Notes: generated by a model not told the origin, from the sequence alone. DNA of 64,000 nt from DAIPXZ01 sp036782995 (GCA_036782995.1 DAIPXZ010000004.1:62001-126000), one strand, 5' to 3'; positions 1 through 7,915 are shown, counted from the first letter of the stretch. Made by a program: numbers and translations.

Positions 1-209
1 ACCACAATATCAAACTGCGAGATATATTCCTCATCCGTCTCAATTTGACCATGTTTGATCCAGCCCTTTTCGTATGCCTGCTTTAAGGTCTCCTCTCGCC
101 TTGCAATAGCTCCTACCTCGTAGCCCTCCTCTGATAAAGCCTGGGCATATGAGCCGCCAATCAGGCCAAGACCGACAATAAGAAATTTTGTTTTTTTATT
201 TAATTCCAT
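1..209 (-). CDS. tyrA: Prephenate dehydrogenase, N-terminal part (cut by window edge)
   Basis: Oxidises prephenate to 4-hydroxyphenylpyruvate in tyrosine synthesis. Only about 69 N-terminal residues are inside the window. They begin MELNKKTKFLIVGLGLIGGS, a Rossmann nucleotide-binding strand with the GLGLIGGS glycine motif usual for TyrA. The ATG at 209 lies inside the last codons of the upstream aroB/aroA hybrid (14-bp overlap), so the two are translationally coupled. It is third in a pheA - hybrid - tyrA unit behind a Phe/Tyr leader-peptide attenuator. Assignment to TyrA rather than another dehydrogenase rests on the glycine motif plus the neighbours; the catalytic half cannot be seen. Confidence 0.8.
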   Translation of the reverse strand, partial: MELNKKTKFLIVGLGLIGGSYAQALSEEGYEVGAIARREETLKQAYEKGWIKHGQIETDEEYISQFDIV

Positions 210-714
210 TTTCCATCTCCAATCCTACGCCTCGCAGCACCTCAAAAAAATCAGGATAGCTCTTTCTTACGGCTTCAACGCCTTCAATTTCACCACCGAC
301 CATGCTCGAAAGCACGGTCATCGCCATGACTATTCGGTGGTCATTGTGTCCGTTCAGCGTTTCATATGGCTTATGAAGCTCATCAGGAAATATTTCTACC
401 GAGTTGTCTTCAACTACCGCGCTGACGCCAAACTTTTTAAGCTCATCCGCCATGGCCTGCGCTCTGTCGCTTTCTTTGATTCTGAGTGTTTGCAGTGTTT
501 CGAAGCTCTTGCTTTCCTCACCCTGCTTCACGGTAATGAGCAGCGGCGCTTTGCATTGGGCGCAAACCTTATATGCATAATGCGACGGGACCCCGGAGTC
601 TGTCACTACCAACACACGACGCTCAAGGTCAAGCTCATCTCTCACTGAATTAAGCGCATCGGCAGCAAGAACTATATCGTAGCCCGCCGCTGTCGTCTTC
701 ACTGGAATTGTCAT
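196..714 (-). pseudogene. In-frame hybrid of 3-dehydroquinate synthase N-terminus and EPSP synthase C-terminus
   Basis: The 172-residue frame joins two shikimate enzymes. Residues 1 to about 77 match the start of AroB (substrate-side strand MTIPVKTTAAGYDIVL, then VLVVTDSGV and GEESKSFETLQTL). From residue 78 the sequence is the end of AroA: RIKESDRAQAMADEL, the GHNDHRIVMAM motif and the closing YPDFFEVLRGVGLEM. The junction is near position 490. AroB lacks its metal-binding and NAD-binding parts and AroA lacks most of its first domain, so neither activity is expected. If the parents were adjacent, at least about 1.8 kb was lost between them. The frame is open with no stop at the junction. Real deletion or assembly join cannot be told apart here. 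Confidence 0.85.
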
Positions 715-720
715 TGACTC

Positions 721-1821
721 TTACCCCACATTATTTGCGTAGTAGGTTCCGACAAGCTTGAGCTTTGCACAGATCGCCGAAAGCTCGCGCATCATGTCAC
801 TTCCGTTTTGATTATTGATATTACCCTCCGCCTCAATATAGAAAAAGTAATTCCACTGTAAATCCTTCATGGGGCGGCTGCGAAGATTGCGCATATTAAA
901 GCCATGAGAACCAATGATATTCAAGGTCTGGGCAAGTGCTCCGGCCTCGTTTTGTACAGTAAACACCAAGATGAAGTTTTCGTCCTCACGCTTTGCCGTG
1001 GACAGCGTTCTGTTCTGCGCTCTGGAAAACGCTGCAAAACGGGTTATGTTATTCTTGCTGTCGTTAATTTCGCTATCGAGAATGCGAAGTCCGAAGACAT
1101 CAGACGCTTCATCAGCGGCAATGGCGGCTACTGTTGGATCATTGAGCGACTTAACATGCATTGCCGCCAGCGCAGTGTTTGAGTAAGACTGGCTCTCATA
1201 TCCGTGGCGCTCAATATACTTCTCGCACTGCTGAAGCGCCTGGGGATGGCTGACTACTGTTTTGACGCTTTCAATAGTCGATTCATTAACCCCAATCAGG
1301 TTTTGTACTACTGGCAAGTCGATAACCTGATTTACAAACAGGTCACCGGAGAAGGTAAGATCCATAACCGTACCAACCTCTCCCACGTAACTGTTTTCCA
1401 GCGGCAGGACGGCACAGTCATACTCTCCTCGGTCGACTGCCTTATAGGCTTCATTGAAGCTTGAAAAAGCTGTAAGCTCTGCCTCGGGAAACATGCGCTT
1501 TGCAGCAATATAGGAAAAAGCTCCCTCGACGCCGCAGTAGGTCACTCGCATTCCATGCATTACTCTAAACTGGAAATCGCAGGATAAGTCTATCGTATTC
1601 TTGAGGAATCGAACATAGGCATTTTCAACATCGGCACGCTCTATATATTTGCGGTTGCGGTTGATAAGCTCAACTTCACGGGCATGGTCCCTAATGGACA
1701 GGCCATATTCTTTTTTATACTCGGCAATTTTCTCGGCGGCGTTCATCCTTGCCTCAAAAAGCTTCGCCATTTCCTCGTCAATTCTGGTAATTTCCTTGCG
1801 TGACATCTCAAGTTCGTTCAT
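721..1821 (-). CDS. pheA: Bifunctional chorismate mutase / prephenate dehydratase
   Basis: Converts chorismate to prephenate and then phenylpyruvate, the committed steps to phenylalanine. Residues 1-85 form an AroQ-type helical chorismate mutase. Residues about 92-270 form the prephenate dehydratase domain (GVEGAFSY, LPLENSYVGEV, and the catalytic NNITRF motif). Residues about 283-360 form a C-terminal ACT domain (NEAGALAQTL, LRSRPMKDLQWNYFFY), the usual phenylalanine allosteric site. The ATG at 1821 is chosen because GAGGTG sits 4 bases upstream; an in-frame ATG four codons earlier has no such site. The gene directly follows an intrinsic terminator and a Phe/Tyr-rich leader ORF, so it is probably controlled by attenuation. 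Confidence 0.93.
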   Translation of the reverse strand: MNELEMSRKEITRIDEEMAKLFEARMNAAEKIAEYKKEYGLSIRDHAREVELINRNRKYIERADVENAYVRFLKNTIDLSCDFQFRVMHGMRVTYCGVEGAFSYIAAKRMFPEAELTAFSSFNEAYKAVDRGEYDCAVLPLENSYVGEVGTVMDLTFSGDLFVNQVIDLPVVQNLIGVNESTIESVKTVVSHPQALQQCEKYIERHGYESQSYSNTALAAMHVKSLNDPTVAAIAADEASDVFGLRILDSEINDSKNNITRFAAFSRAQNRTLSTAKREDENFILVFTVQNEAGALAQTLNIIGSHGFNMRNLRSRPMKDLQWNYFFYIEAEGNINNQNGSDMMRELSAICAKLKLVGTYYANNVG

Positions 1822-1860
1822 GTTGCACCTCATAATGACTAAAATTCTGTTTTTTACCGA

Positions 1861-1891
1861 AAAAAGCGGCTCCCCGTAAAGGAAGCCGCTT
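1861..1891 (-). terminator. Attenuator terminator upstream of pheA
   Basis: On the minus strand an 11-bp stem (AAGCGGCTTCC pairing with GGGAGCCGCTT) with a short loop runs straight into a T tract. It lies between the leader ORF stop (1915) and the pheA start (1821), in the same direction. Terminating there would stop transcription before pheA. I could not identify an unambiguous antiterminator partner by eye. Confidence 0.85.
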
Positions 1892-1914
1892 CAATGATAT
1901 ACTTGCTTATGCGC

Positions 1915-2097
1915 TCAAATCACTGCCTGGGTCCTTTGCGGATTAATTCCATTAAAGAAATAAAAAAAGTAATAAAAAATGCAGTACGCAAAAAAGCGCA
2001 CCGCACAAGTAAACATGAAGGATTCACAGGCAGACCGTGTATGGGCATGGTCAGACATGTCAGAATTTGCAATATTGGAAACTGCCACTGTCATCAT
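1915..2097 (-). CDS. Phe/Tyr-rich leader peptide of the pheA operon
   Basis: A 60-codon ORF whose second half contains FFAYCIFYYFFYFF: 7 Phe and 4 Tyr in 14 codons (about 1995-1954), followed by about 13 further codons and a TGA. It lies 24 bases before an intrinsic terminator and about 95 bases before pheA. The ATGATG start has GGGGTG a few bases upstream and lies about 30 bases downstream of the predicted transcription start. The likely role is ribosome-mediated attenuation: stalling at Phe or Tyr codons when charged tRNA is scarce would favour read-through into pheA-aro-tyrA. Part of the first half may be dispensable; an internal ATG near 2017 would give a shorter peptide but lacks a good ribosome site. 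Confidence 0.72.
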   Translation of the reverse strand: MMTVAVSNIANSDMSDHAHTRSACESFMFTCAVRFFAYCIFYYFFYFFNGINPQRTQAVI

Positions 2098-2132
2098 TTG
2101 CTCACACCCCGATCCTTAAAATTTATGCTACT

Positions 2133-2161
2133 ACGTTACACCTTCCCTCTGTTTTTGTCAA
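2133..2161 (-). promoter_or_regulatory. Predicted sigma-A promoter of the pheA leader
   Basis: TTGACA (2161-2156), a 17-base spacer and TAACGT (2138-2133) read toward the leader ORF. The -35 is a perfect consensus and the -10 is weak. The implied start near 2126 leaves a short untranslated region before the leader ATG at 2097. Confidence 0.5.
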
Positions 2162-2312
2162 CGCTTTTCAAAATTTCGCAGATTAATGCATCAGTGTGAG
2201 CTTTCATAATATATAAATTAAGTTCCGATGGAAAGCAAAGCATCGGGAAACTGTGATGTATTTTCAATTCGATTAATTGAATGCTCATTTGTTTTACTCT
2301 CCTTAGCGCAAA

Positions 2313-2441
2313 ATGATAAACAAAGGCATAAAGCGTATTGGTGTTTTATTCGATAATTGTGCTGAAACAGGCCTTGCCGGTTTCGCTGCGCAAGTGGAAC
2401 GGCGTACGCGGGACGCTCTTCGCAAAGAAAATGAGATGTAA
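2313..2441 (+). CDS. Small protein of unknown function (42 aa)
   Basis: A short frame, MINKGIKRIGVLFDNCAETG followed by a basic, charged tail ending in RKENEM. It stops 3 bases before the ATG of the next small gene on the same strand, so the two look like a coupled pair. The composition is protein-like (a hydrophobic strand then an amphipathic basic segment). No clear Shine-Dalgarno sequence is seen. I do not recognise the family. Confidence 0.45.
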   Translation: MINKGIKRIGVLFDNCAETGLAGFAAQVERRTRDALRKENEM

Positions 2442-2444
2442 AAT

Positions 2445-2633
2445 ATGCGATTTAAAAGGTCGCAGGAGCTGCGGAAGCAGATCGGCGATATTTCTATGGA
2501 CGACGATGCACGCAAGCTGTTGGACGAATACTTTGCCGTTGAATCCGAATTTGCTGCTGAATTTTATATTGTACTGTATAGGCGGGGGATGGAAGAAGCG
2601 ATATGGATCATTAAGACGCTAACACTTCTATAA
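2445..2633 (+). CDS. Small helical protein, resembles DUF6809-type proteins
   Basis: 62 residues, rich in acidic and aromatic helix-forming residues (DDDARKLLDEYF, EFAAEFYIVLYRRGMEEA). This pattern resembles short uncharacterised proteins often carried by clostridial mobile elements; the family name is from memory and only tentative. It starts 3 bases after the preceding 42-codon frame and is followed within 10 bases by a strong hairpin terminator, which supports it being expressed. Confidence 0.5.
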   Translation: MRFKRSQELRKQIGDISMDDDARKLLDEYFAVESEFAAEFYIVLYRRGMEEAIWIIKTLTLL

Positions 2634-2642
2634 AGAATATTA

Positions 2643-2681
2643 AAGAGGCGTCTCCGATATAGAACCGAAAACGCCTCTTTT
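2643..2681 (+). terminator. Intrinsic terminator after the small-protein pair
   Basis: AAGAGGCGT pairs with ACGCCTCTT across a roughly 20-base loop and is followed by a T run. It sits 10 bases after the stop at 2633. Confidence 0.75.
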
Positions 2682-2786
2682 ACAAAACACTATGGTTATT
2701 GGTTCGAATCATGCCATTCCGAAAAAACACAAGAAAATTTCTATGGAAACGGCATTTTGAAAAGCGGGGAATGAAGTGCCAAAAAT

Positions 2787-3101
2787 CTATTTTGTCAGTG
2801 ATTCAGTTTTCAAATAACAACAAATGAGTTCCTTGCATTTTTCGATACCAACAGATGCGTCAATCATTAAATCATAATTACTCCTATCTCCCCACGTCAG
2901 CTCGGAGATAGTGTTGTAATATGCAGATCTTGCCGCATCGGAATGTTTGACATTCTTCTTTGCCTCGTCTGAGGTATCACCATACATTTCCGTAACTCTC
3001 TTTTCACGAAAATCCCTCGGAGCATATATAAATATGCGAATAACATCAGGATGGTCACGAAGCACATAATCCGCTGCGCGCCCTATAGGCAATAATTGCA
3101 T
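2787..3101 (-). pseudogene. Cytidylate-kinase-like protein, C-terminal half only
   Basis: 104 residues match the second half of the short AAA-type cytidylate-kinase-like family: IGRAADYVLRDHPDVIRIFI, then FREKRVTEMYGDTSDEAKKN, and a closing WGDRSNYDLMIDASVG segment before the final helix. The N-terminal half with the P-loop is missing; the homology starts at the point where the truncated MATE gene ends, in another frame. Without the nucleotide-binding loop it should be inactive. A deletion that fused the 3' part of this gene to the MATE gene explains both fragments. Confidence 0.75.
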
Positions 3102-4302
3102 TGACCGGATTTCCGACCGCCTGAAAGAAGATCGAGGTCATCTTAATAATACAGGTGAACGTCACAAGAGACAGAAATATGCGGAATGTCCTTTCTCCGA
3201 ATATCCAATAGTCCCCGGGATTCGGGATGTTTGTCGGCATGCCAAACAGACCGACAACGAAATTCGGCGCAAGCTCAAAGAGTAAGGTCGAAGCAAGACC
3301 TGTAACAACTGTACACAGAAGAATATCTCTGTACAGTTTTTTCACCCTGTCGTACTTTTTTTCTCCGATGTTATAGCCTATAATGGGCTGACAGCCGAGA
3401 ACGATACCGACCACAATATTGATAACCACGGTAAAAACCTTGCTTTCGATACCGATAATGGCGATCGGGATGTCTACACCGAACTGTGATACCGCGCCGT
3501 ATTTAGCGAGTTGAATATTACAGCAAAGTGAAATGATCACAATTGTCATCTGAGTAATGAATGACGAGGTGCCCATCTTGAGCGCGCCGGAAAAGGCACG
3601 AAAATCCGGAAGAAGGTCTTTTAACGTAAGCTTGAAGGTCTTTGTTCTGAAAGAATAGAGCACGGTAATAACAAATGATACGGTCTGACCGATCACAGTC
3701 GCAATAGCGGCGCCTGTCATTCCCCATTTGACGCCAAAAATAAATATCGGATCAAGTATGATATTAATGATGGCTCCGCTGAGCATGGACGCCATAGACC
3801 ATGACGGACTTCCGTCCGCCCTAACTACGGCATTCATCATGTTTGACAGCATATAGACCGGGAAGAACGCAAGTATAATATTGAAATACTCAACAGCCAT
3901 ATCGATGCTGTTCTCAGATGCCCCGAACAAGGACAGGAGCTGTGTCTTGAGCGGATAAAAAACAAGCATCAACAGTACGCTTACGGCAAGAGTGACCGTT
4001 ATACCTGTGCCGATAGCTTTTTTTGCGGTTTTCGTGTTGTTCTGTCCCTGACAGATATTTAGATAGGCTGCGCATCCGTCGCCGAAGCACCATGCAAATG
4101 CCTGAGCAATAATAAAAATGGGAAATACAACTCCCGTTGCCGCGTTGCCAAGCGCACTAAGCTCGCTGTTGCCGATAAAAATCTGGTCAACAATGTTGTA
4201 AAGCGCACTGACAAGAAGCGACAGTACACACGGAATTGAAAATTTCAGCATAAGCTTGCTGATTTTTCCTTCGCCTAAAAATTTGTTGCTTTCTTCGTTC
4301 AT
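3055..4302 (-). pseudogene. MATE-family multidrug/Na+ antiporter, C-terminally truncated
   Basis: A membrane transporter with the MATE start GEGKISKLMLKFSIPCVLSL and about eleven hydrophobic segments. Homology runs to FFQAVGNPVNAI near residue 403; the last helix or two (about 50 residues) are replaced by an unrelated tail (IAYRARSGLCAS) encoded by the cytidylate-kinase fragment in another frame. Full-length relatives are about 450 residues. The protein may be unstable or inactive. The ATG at 4302 is the natural family start. A strong hairpin lies upstream at 4374-4414. Confidence 0.8.
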
Positions 4303-4373
4303 GTCTATTCCTTTGCTGATTGATTATTTGGAGTCTTTATCCGAGAGAAAGCTACCTGAAAACTGCGAGAGAC

Positions 4374-4414
4374 AAAAAAAGTGCGTAGAATTGTTTAGAA
4401 TTCTACGCACTTTT
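4374..4414. terminator. Strong bidirectional hairpin terminator
   Basis: AAAAGTGCGTAGAATT and its complement pair around a short TGTTTAG-like loop, with A and T runs on either side. It separates the broken hydrolase (ends 4441) from the MATE gene (starts 4302), so it can end transcription of the hydrolase fragment. Confidence 0.8.
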
Positions 4415-4440
4415 GGCTGTCAAACAAATTTGTTATGCTA

Positions 4441-4818
4441 CTAAAAGCAAAAAAAGTCAAGCTCTGTATTGAGCTTTTTGAACGTGCCAACATGACTTCG
4501 TATTGGCAAATCTATCTCTATTAACAGAGGATATAATTGAAACCTTCTGACCTTGCATAAGCTCGAACTTGTTCTATTGTTTTCATCAAGCTGGTGTTCC
4601 TTTAGTATATTATTCAGATCCTCTGCCGCATTCGGATAGGTAAAATCAACATAAGGGCGCGACTGCCCGTGAGACGGCGCAGCCCAGACAAGAGCATTAT
4701 ACTTATTACTTAGAAGCTCTATCTGTTTATCAAATAGAGTATGGTCGGCGGTAAGCCCATGAAGAAAAACCATTGTTCTTCTTGCCTTGTCTATGGTTTC
4801 TGTTATCCAGTAATTCAC
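4441..4818 (-). pseudogene. Alpha/beta hydrolase fragment
   Basis: Residues 1 to about 77 match the first part of an alpha/beta hydrolase: the HGLTADHTLFDKQIE oxyanion-hole region and PSHGQSRPYVDFTYPNAAED. After the motif ILKEHQLDE the expected nucleophile elbow (G-x-S-x-G) never appears; an unrelated 45-residue tail follows. The start (GTG at 4818) is also probably internal, because relatives have extra N-terminal residues and an in-frame stop lies just upstream. The catalytic serine, acid and histidine are all missing, so it cannot work as a hydrolase. Confidence 0.75.
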
Positions 4819-4859
4819 GTCTCAGGGATAGCTTTTATGTATGTCTTTGATAATATTCC

Positions 4860-5019
4860 TACCCCCAAATTTCGATTTAGTTACCGATCTGAGCGTGATT
4901 TTTTTAAGGGTATTGACTCTTATATTGTTTTCTATAACGAAAAACGATCTCATTCATACTTGCAATATAAAACTCCGGAAAACTTTGAGAGAATGTCCCT
5001 AAATAAAGGCATTTCTTAA
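4860..5019 (+). pseudogene. IS3-family transposase, C-terminal remnant
   Basis: The frame ending at 5019 contains YRSERDFFKGIDSYIVFYN, then EKRSHSYLQYKTPENFE, the closing part of an IS3/IS150-type DDE integrase domain (YI-FYN-KR-H--L--KTP pattern). The DDE catalytic core and the rest of OrfB and OrfA are absent upstream, where the sequence matches the hydrolase fragment on the other strand. This is the tail of a former insertion sequence; no terminal inverted repeats were recognised with confidence. Confidence 0.7.
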
Positions 5020-5149
5020 AAGCGTGACCAGTTCGAATTTGTTCCCGTTAGTTTTTCTGCGAGGTAATATTCCGGTTTTTACACAGACAATTACCGAATT
5101 ACTCTGAAAGCGAACTGAAATAAAAAGCCATAGCATAGGCGCTTTTGAG

Positions 5150-5197
5150 CAAAAGAAAACCGACGTTATCGAACATAGGGGTTCGGATTACGTCGGT
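5150..5197 (-). terminator. Intrinsic terminator of tRNA-Arg
   Basis: On the minus strand ACCGACGT pairs with ACGTCGGT and is followed by TTTTCTTTT. It begins about 9 bases after the encoded CCA end of the tRNA. Confidence 0.75.
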
Positions 5198-5205
5198 GAT
5201 TCAAA

Positions 5206-5282
5206 TGGTGTTCCCGAGGTGATTCGAACACCCGGCCTACCGCTTAGGAGGCGGTCGCTCTATCCAGCTGAGCTACGGAAAC
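5206..5282 (-). tRNA. tRNA-Arg (anticodon CCT)
   Basis: A full cloverleaf on the minus strand: acceptor GTTTCCG with CGGGAAC, D-arm GCTC/GAGC, anticodon stem ACCGC/GCGGT with loop CTCCTAA (anticodon CCT, reads AGG), T-arm with GTTCGAAT, discriminator A and encoded CCA. It borders the degraded region to its left, and tRNA genes are common integration sites. Confidence 0.95.
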
Positions 5283-5288
5283 ATAATC

Positions 5289-5314
5289 GTATCGAGTATT
5301 ATGTAACTCGATAC
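5289..5314. repeat. 9-bp inverted repeat between the deaminase gene and tRNA-Arg
   Basis: GTATCGAGT and ACTCGATAC flank an 8-base loop just after the deaminase stop. No T tract follows on the minus strand, so it may be a weak terminator, an RNA-processing hairpin ahead of the tRNA, or a protein site. Confidence 0.45.
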
Positions 5315-5324
5315 TTGGAATAAA

Positions 5325-6650
5325 TCATTTCGAATTTATCCTTCGTGACGAGGAAAGAGCATTATGTGATACTTTTTCCCAATCGATCGTTGTAAATTCG
5401 CGTTTGTTCATAACAAATTTCCCTCGAATCATGACAGACTCGACGCACGAATCCATTGCGGAATAAACAAGAGCAGAAACCGGGTTACCAAGCGGCCACA
5501 TGGAAGGACAGTCATAATCGACGATTTGAATATCTGCCTGCATACCTTCTTGAATCAAGCCACAATGATTGTATCCCATAGAAAGGTAGCCATTACGAGT
5601 GGCCATATAAAGAATCTGAGATGCTGATAACATCGTTGGTTCATATGTCGATACCTTCGCCAAAAATGAAGCCATCCGCATTTCCATATACATGCTTTGA
5701 TTGTTATTACTCGATGCCCCATCGGTTCCGATGGTTATTTTTACACCTCGAGCAAGCATCTCCTTCATGTTCATGATGCCGGATGCAAGCTTCATATTAC
5801 TGGAAGGATTGTGCGTCACCCAAACGCCGCGCTCCTTTAATATATCCATATCCTCTGACGATACATTCACACAATGCGCAGCAATTGTATCTGGCTTTAG
5901 CATGCCAAAAGAGTCGAGCTTTTTTACCGGAGAAACGCCATAACGTTCCATGCAGTTTTTCATCTCCGTACGTGTTTCAGAAATATGCACGGATATCGGT
6001 AGTTTAAGCAATTCTGCCAAATCTGAAAGAGGTTGATATAAGTACTCGGGATATAAGTAAATCGAATGAACAACCATAGCAGGATGAATCAAATCTGATT
6101 TATCAGACTGAATAAAAGCCATGACACTACGTGCTTGGGCTTCATCCGCATGCCAATTCGTTCCGTCGAAGTGTTTTCCGAGAATTGTCTGTTGTACTCG
6201 GAAACCGGCATCCATTGCAGTTTGTGCAGAAACGATTTCGGACTCATATTGATTCTGAGAACAGCCGATACCGCCGGAAATCATTTCGGCGATGCTAAGC
6301 GACAAGCCATTCGCGTAATCTTCGGCAATCATCTTGTCTTCGCGTGGCAAAATCTCTCCGAAAAGCCAATCCTCCAATGCCTTGTCATCTGCCACATTAC
6401 GTAATAATGTCATTGGCATATGATTATGAGCGTTTGCAAATGTCGGCGCGAGAATCTTTTTCTTACAAGAGTATTCATCATATGAAACATGGAGAGCATC
6501 TATTACTTTCAATGCGTCATCACGAGACTGTCCCACGTAACGAATAGTATCTTCATAAGTAACGCAGAATGCGTTCATAATTGTATCCACCGTCTGATGG
6601 TCGTTCGGTGTAACAATAATTGCATCTGAAAAAAGAGTTGCCTTATTCAT
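5325..6650 (-). CDS. S-adenosylhomocysteine / methylthioadenosine deaminase (amidohydrolase)
   Basis: Predicted to deaminate SAH to S-inosylhomocysteine (possibly also MTA or adenosine). The 441 residues follow the TM0936/DadD-type amidohydrolase layout. Metal and catalytic residues are present: H75 and H77 (NAHNHMPMTLLR), E104 (LPRED), H195 (VVHSIYLY), H222 and E225 (VHISETR), H259 (AAHCV) and D310 (GTDGASSNNN). The C-terminal strand-rich cap (EGMQADIQIVD) closes the composite domain. It is the last gene of a long operon, 8 bases after an SAH-hydrolase homologue and downstream of a 6-oxopurine phosphorylase. That context argues for SAH over triazine or guanine substrates; adenosine deamination remains possible. 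Confidence 0.85.
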   Translation of the reverse strand: MNKATLFSDAIIVTPNDHQTVDTIMNAFCVTYEDTIRYVGQSRDDALKVIDALHVSYDEYSCKKKILAPTFANAHNHMPMTLLRNVADDKALEDWLFGEILPREDKMIAEDYANGLSLSIAEMISGGIGCSQNQYESEIVSAQTAMDAGFRVQQTILGKHFDGTNWHADEAQARSVMAFIQSDKSDLIHPAMVVHSIYLYPEYLYQPLSDLAELLKLPISVHISETRTEMKNCMERYGVSPVKKLDSFGMLKPDTIAAHCVNVSSEDMDILKERGVWVTHNPSSNMKLASGIMNMKEMLARGVKITIGTDGASSNNNQSMYMEMRMASFLAKVSTYEPTMLSASQILYMATRNGYLSMGYNHCGLIQEGMQADIQIVDYDCPSMWPLGNPVSALVYSAMDSCVESVMIRGKFVMNKREFTTIDWEKVSHNALSSSRRINSK

Positions 6651-6658
6651 TATTTACC

Positions 6659-7915
6659 TCAATCCCACGAGTGAACATAATGGTCTTGTTCAGGAGTCAG
6701 CTTGTCGATAGATAGTCCTTTGGTGGACAGAAGAATCTCAGCAACTCGGTCATCAATAACTGTCGGTGTATCATACACCATATTATTTAGTGACTTTCCG
6801 TGCTCGGCAATGTATCGTGCGCTTTGTGCCTGTAACGCAAAACTCATATCCATTATTTCTACCGGATGACCATCGCCTGAAGCTAAATTAACAAGTCTAC
6901 CTTCCGCCAAGATACAAATCGTATTACCATTTTTCAACTGATATCCATCAATGCAATTGCGTAGTACATTCTTCTCAATTGCCATATCTGCTAATTCGTT
7001 AAGGTTAATTTCCACATCAAAATGTCCGGCATTGCAGCAAATTGCGCCATCCTTCATTTTTCCAAAATGCTGCTTGGTGATAACATCTTTACAACCAGTA
7101 ACGGTAACGAATACATCGCCTAGAGGTGCGGCATCATCCATCGTCATGACTTCATAGCCTTCCATAATAGCCTCGCATGCCTTAACAGGATCGATTTCTG
7201 TAACAATTACCTTCGCCCCCATGCCCTTTGCACGCAAAGCTACACCCTTTCCGCACATACCGAATCCGGCGACAACAACTGTTTTCCCAGCTACAACGAG
7301 GTTTGTCGTAGCCATAATAGCAGTCCAAACGGATTGACCAGTGCCAAAGCGATTATCAAAAAGATGCTTGCATCGCGCATCATTGACAGCAATAACCGGA
7401 TAAAGAAGACGTTTTTCCTGTTCAAGTATTTGCAAACGATGAACACCTGTTGTTGTTTCTTCACAGCCACCGAGGAGCTTCGGAACAAGATGCGTGTGTG
7501 TAGTGTGTAGAAGCATCGCTAAGTCGCCGCCATCATCTATTACGATATCTGGCCCAAACGCAAGCGCCATTTCCAAATGCTCACGATACATTGCGTCATC
7601 TGCACCATGAATGCAATACACCTTCATTCCGCGCTCCGCAAGAGCCGCAGCTACGTCATCCTGCGTGGATAACGGATTACAGCCGGTTAATGCAACATCA
7701 GCACCGCCCTGACGCAAAACCAGTGCGAGACAAGCCGTTTTGGCTTCAACGTGTACGCTTACGGAAATCTTAAGACCAGTAAAAGGCTTCGATGCAATTA
7801 ATTCTTGTTCAATGGCACGAAGTACAGGCATGTTGCGATATGCCCAATCAATCTTTTTGTGACCGGATGGTGCTAAAGAAATATCACTAACTACGTAATT
7901 CGGGATGCTTTCCAT
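6659..7915 (-). CDS. S-adenosylhomocysteine hydrolase homologue, probably S-inosylhomocysteine hydrolase
   Basis: NAD-dependent cleavage of a nucleosyl-homocysteine. At 418 residues it has the short form without the extra 40-residue loop of many bacterial enzymes. Visible parts are KPFTGLKISVSVHVEAKTA (substrate domain), NPLSTQDDVAAAL, NRFGTGQS, the NAD loop GFGMCGKG, and NAGHFDVEI. The base-recognition motif reads H55-V-E57-A-K59, the HxExK form of archaeal and thermophile enzymes, instead of HxTx(E/Q). The tail ends QDHYVHSWD and lacks the C-terminal Lys/Tyr segment of canonical AhcY. Comparative work, as I recall it, links HxExK to inosine preference. Its neighbours, a deaminase and an inosine/guanosine phosphorylase, agree. 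AAGGAGAG precedes the ATG. Confidence 0.85.
   Translation of the reverse strand: MESIPNYVVSDISLAPSGHKKIDWAYRNMPVLRAIEQELIASKPFTGLKISVSVHVEAKTACLALVLRQGGADVALTGCNPLSTQDDVAAALAERGMKVYCIHGADDAMYREHLEMALAFGPDIVIDDGGDLAMLLHTTHTHLVPKLLGGCEETTTGVHRLQILEQEKRLLYPVIAVNDARCKHLFDNRFGTGQSVWTAIMATTNLVVAGKTVVVAGFGMCGKGVALRAKGMGAKVIVTEIDPVKACEAIMEGYEVMTMDDAAPLGDVFVTVTGCKDVITKQHFGKMKDGAICCNAGHFDVEINLNELADMAIEKNVLRNCIDGYQLKNGNTICILAEGRLVNLASGDGHPVEIMDMSFALQAQSARYIAEHGKSLNNMVYDTPTVIDDRVAEILLSTKGLSIDKLTPEQDHYVHSWD

Noticed and set aside
1894..2199. 101-codon plus-strand frame antisense to the pheA leader
   Set aside because: The leader ORF, promoter and terminator on the minus strand explain the region better; the plus frame has a poor start and no recognisable motif.
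5020..5150. Right terminal inverted repeat of an IS3 element
   Set aside because: Stretches of AT-rich sequence follow the transposase tail, but no matching left end exists, so no element boundary can be set.
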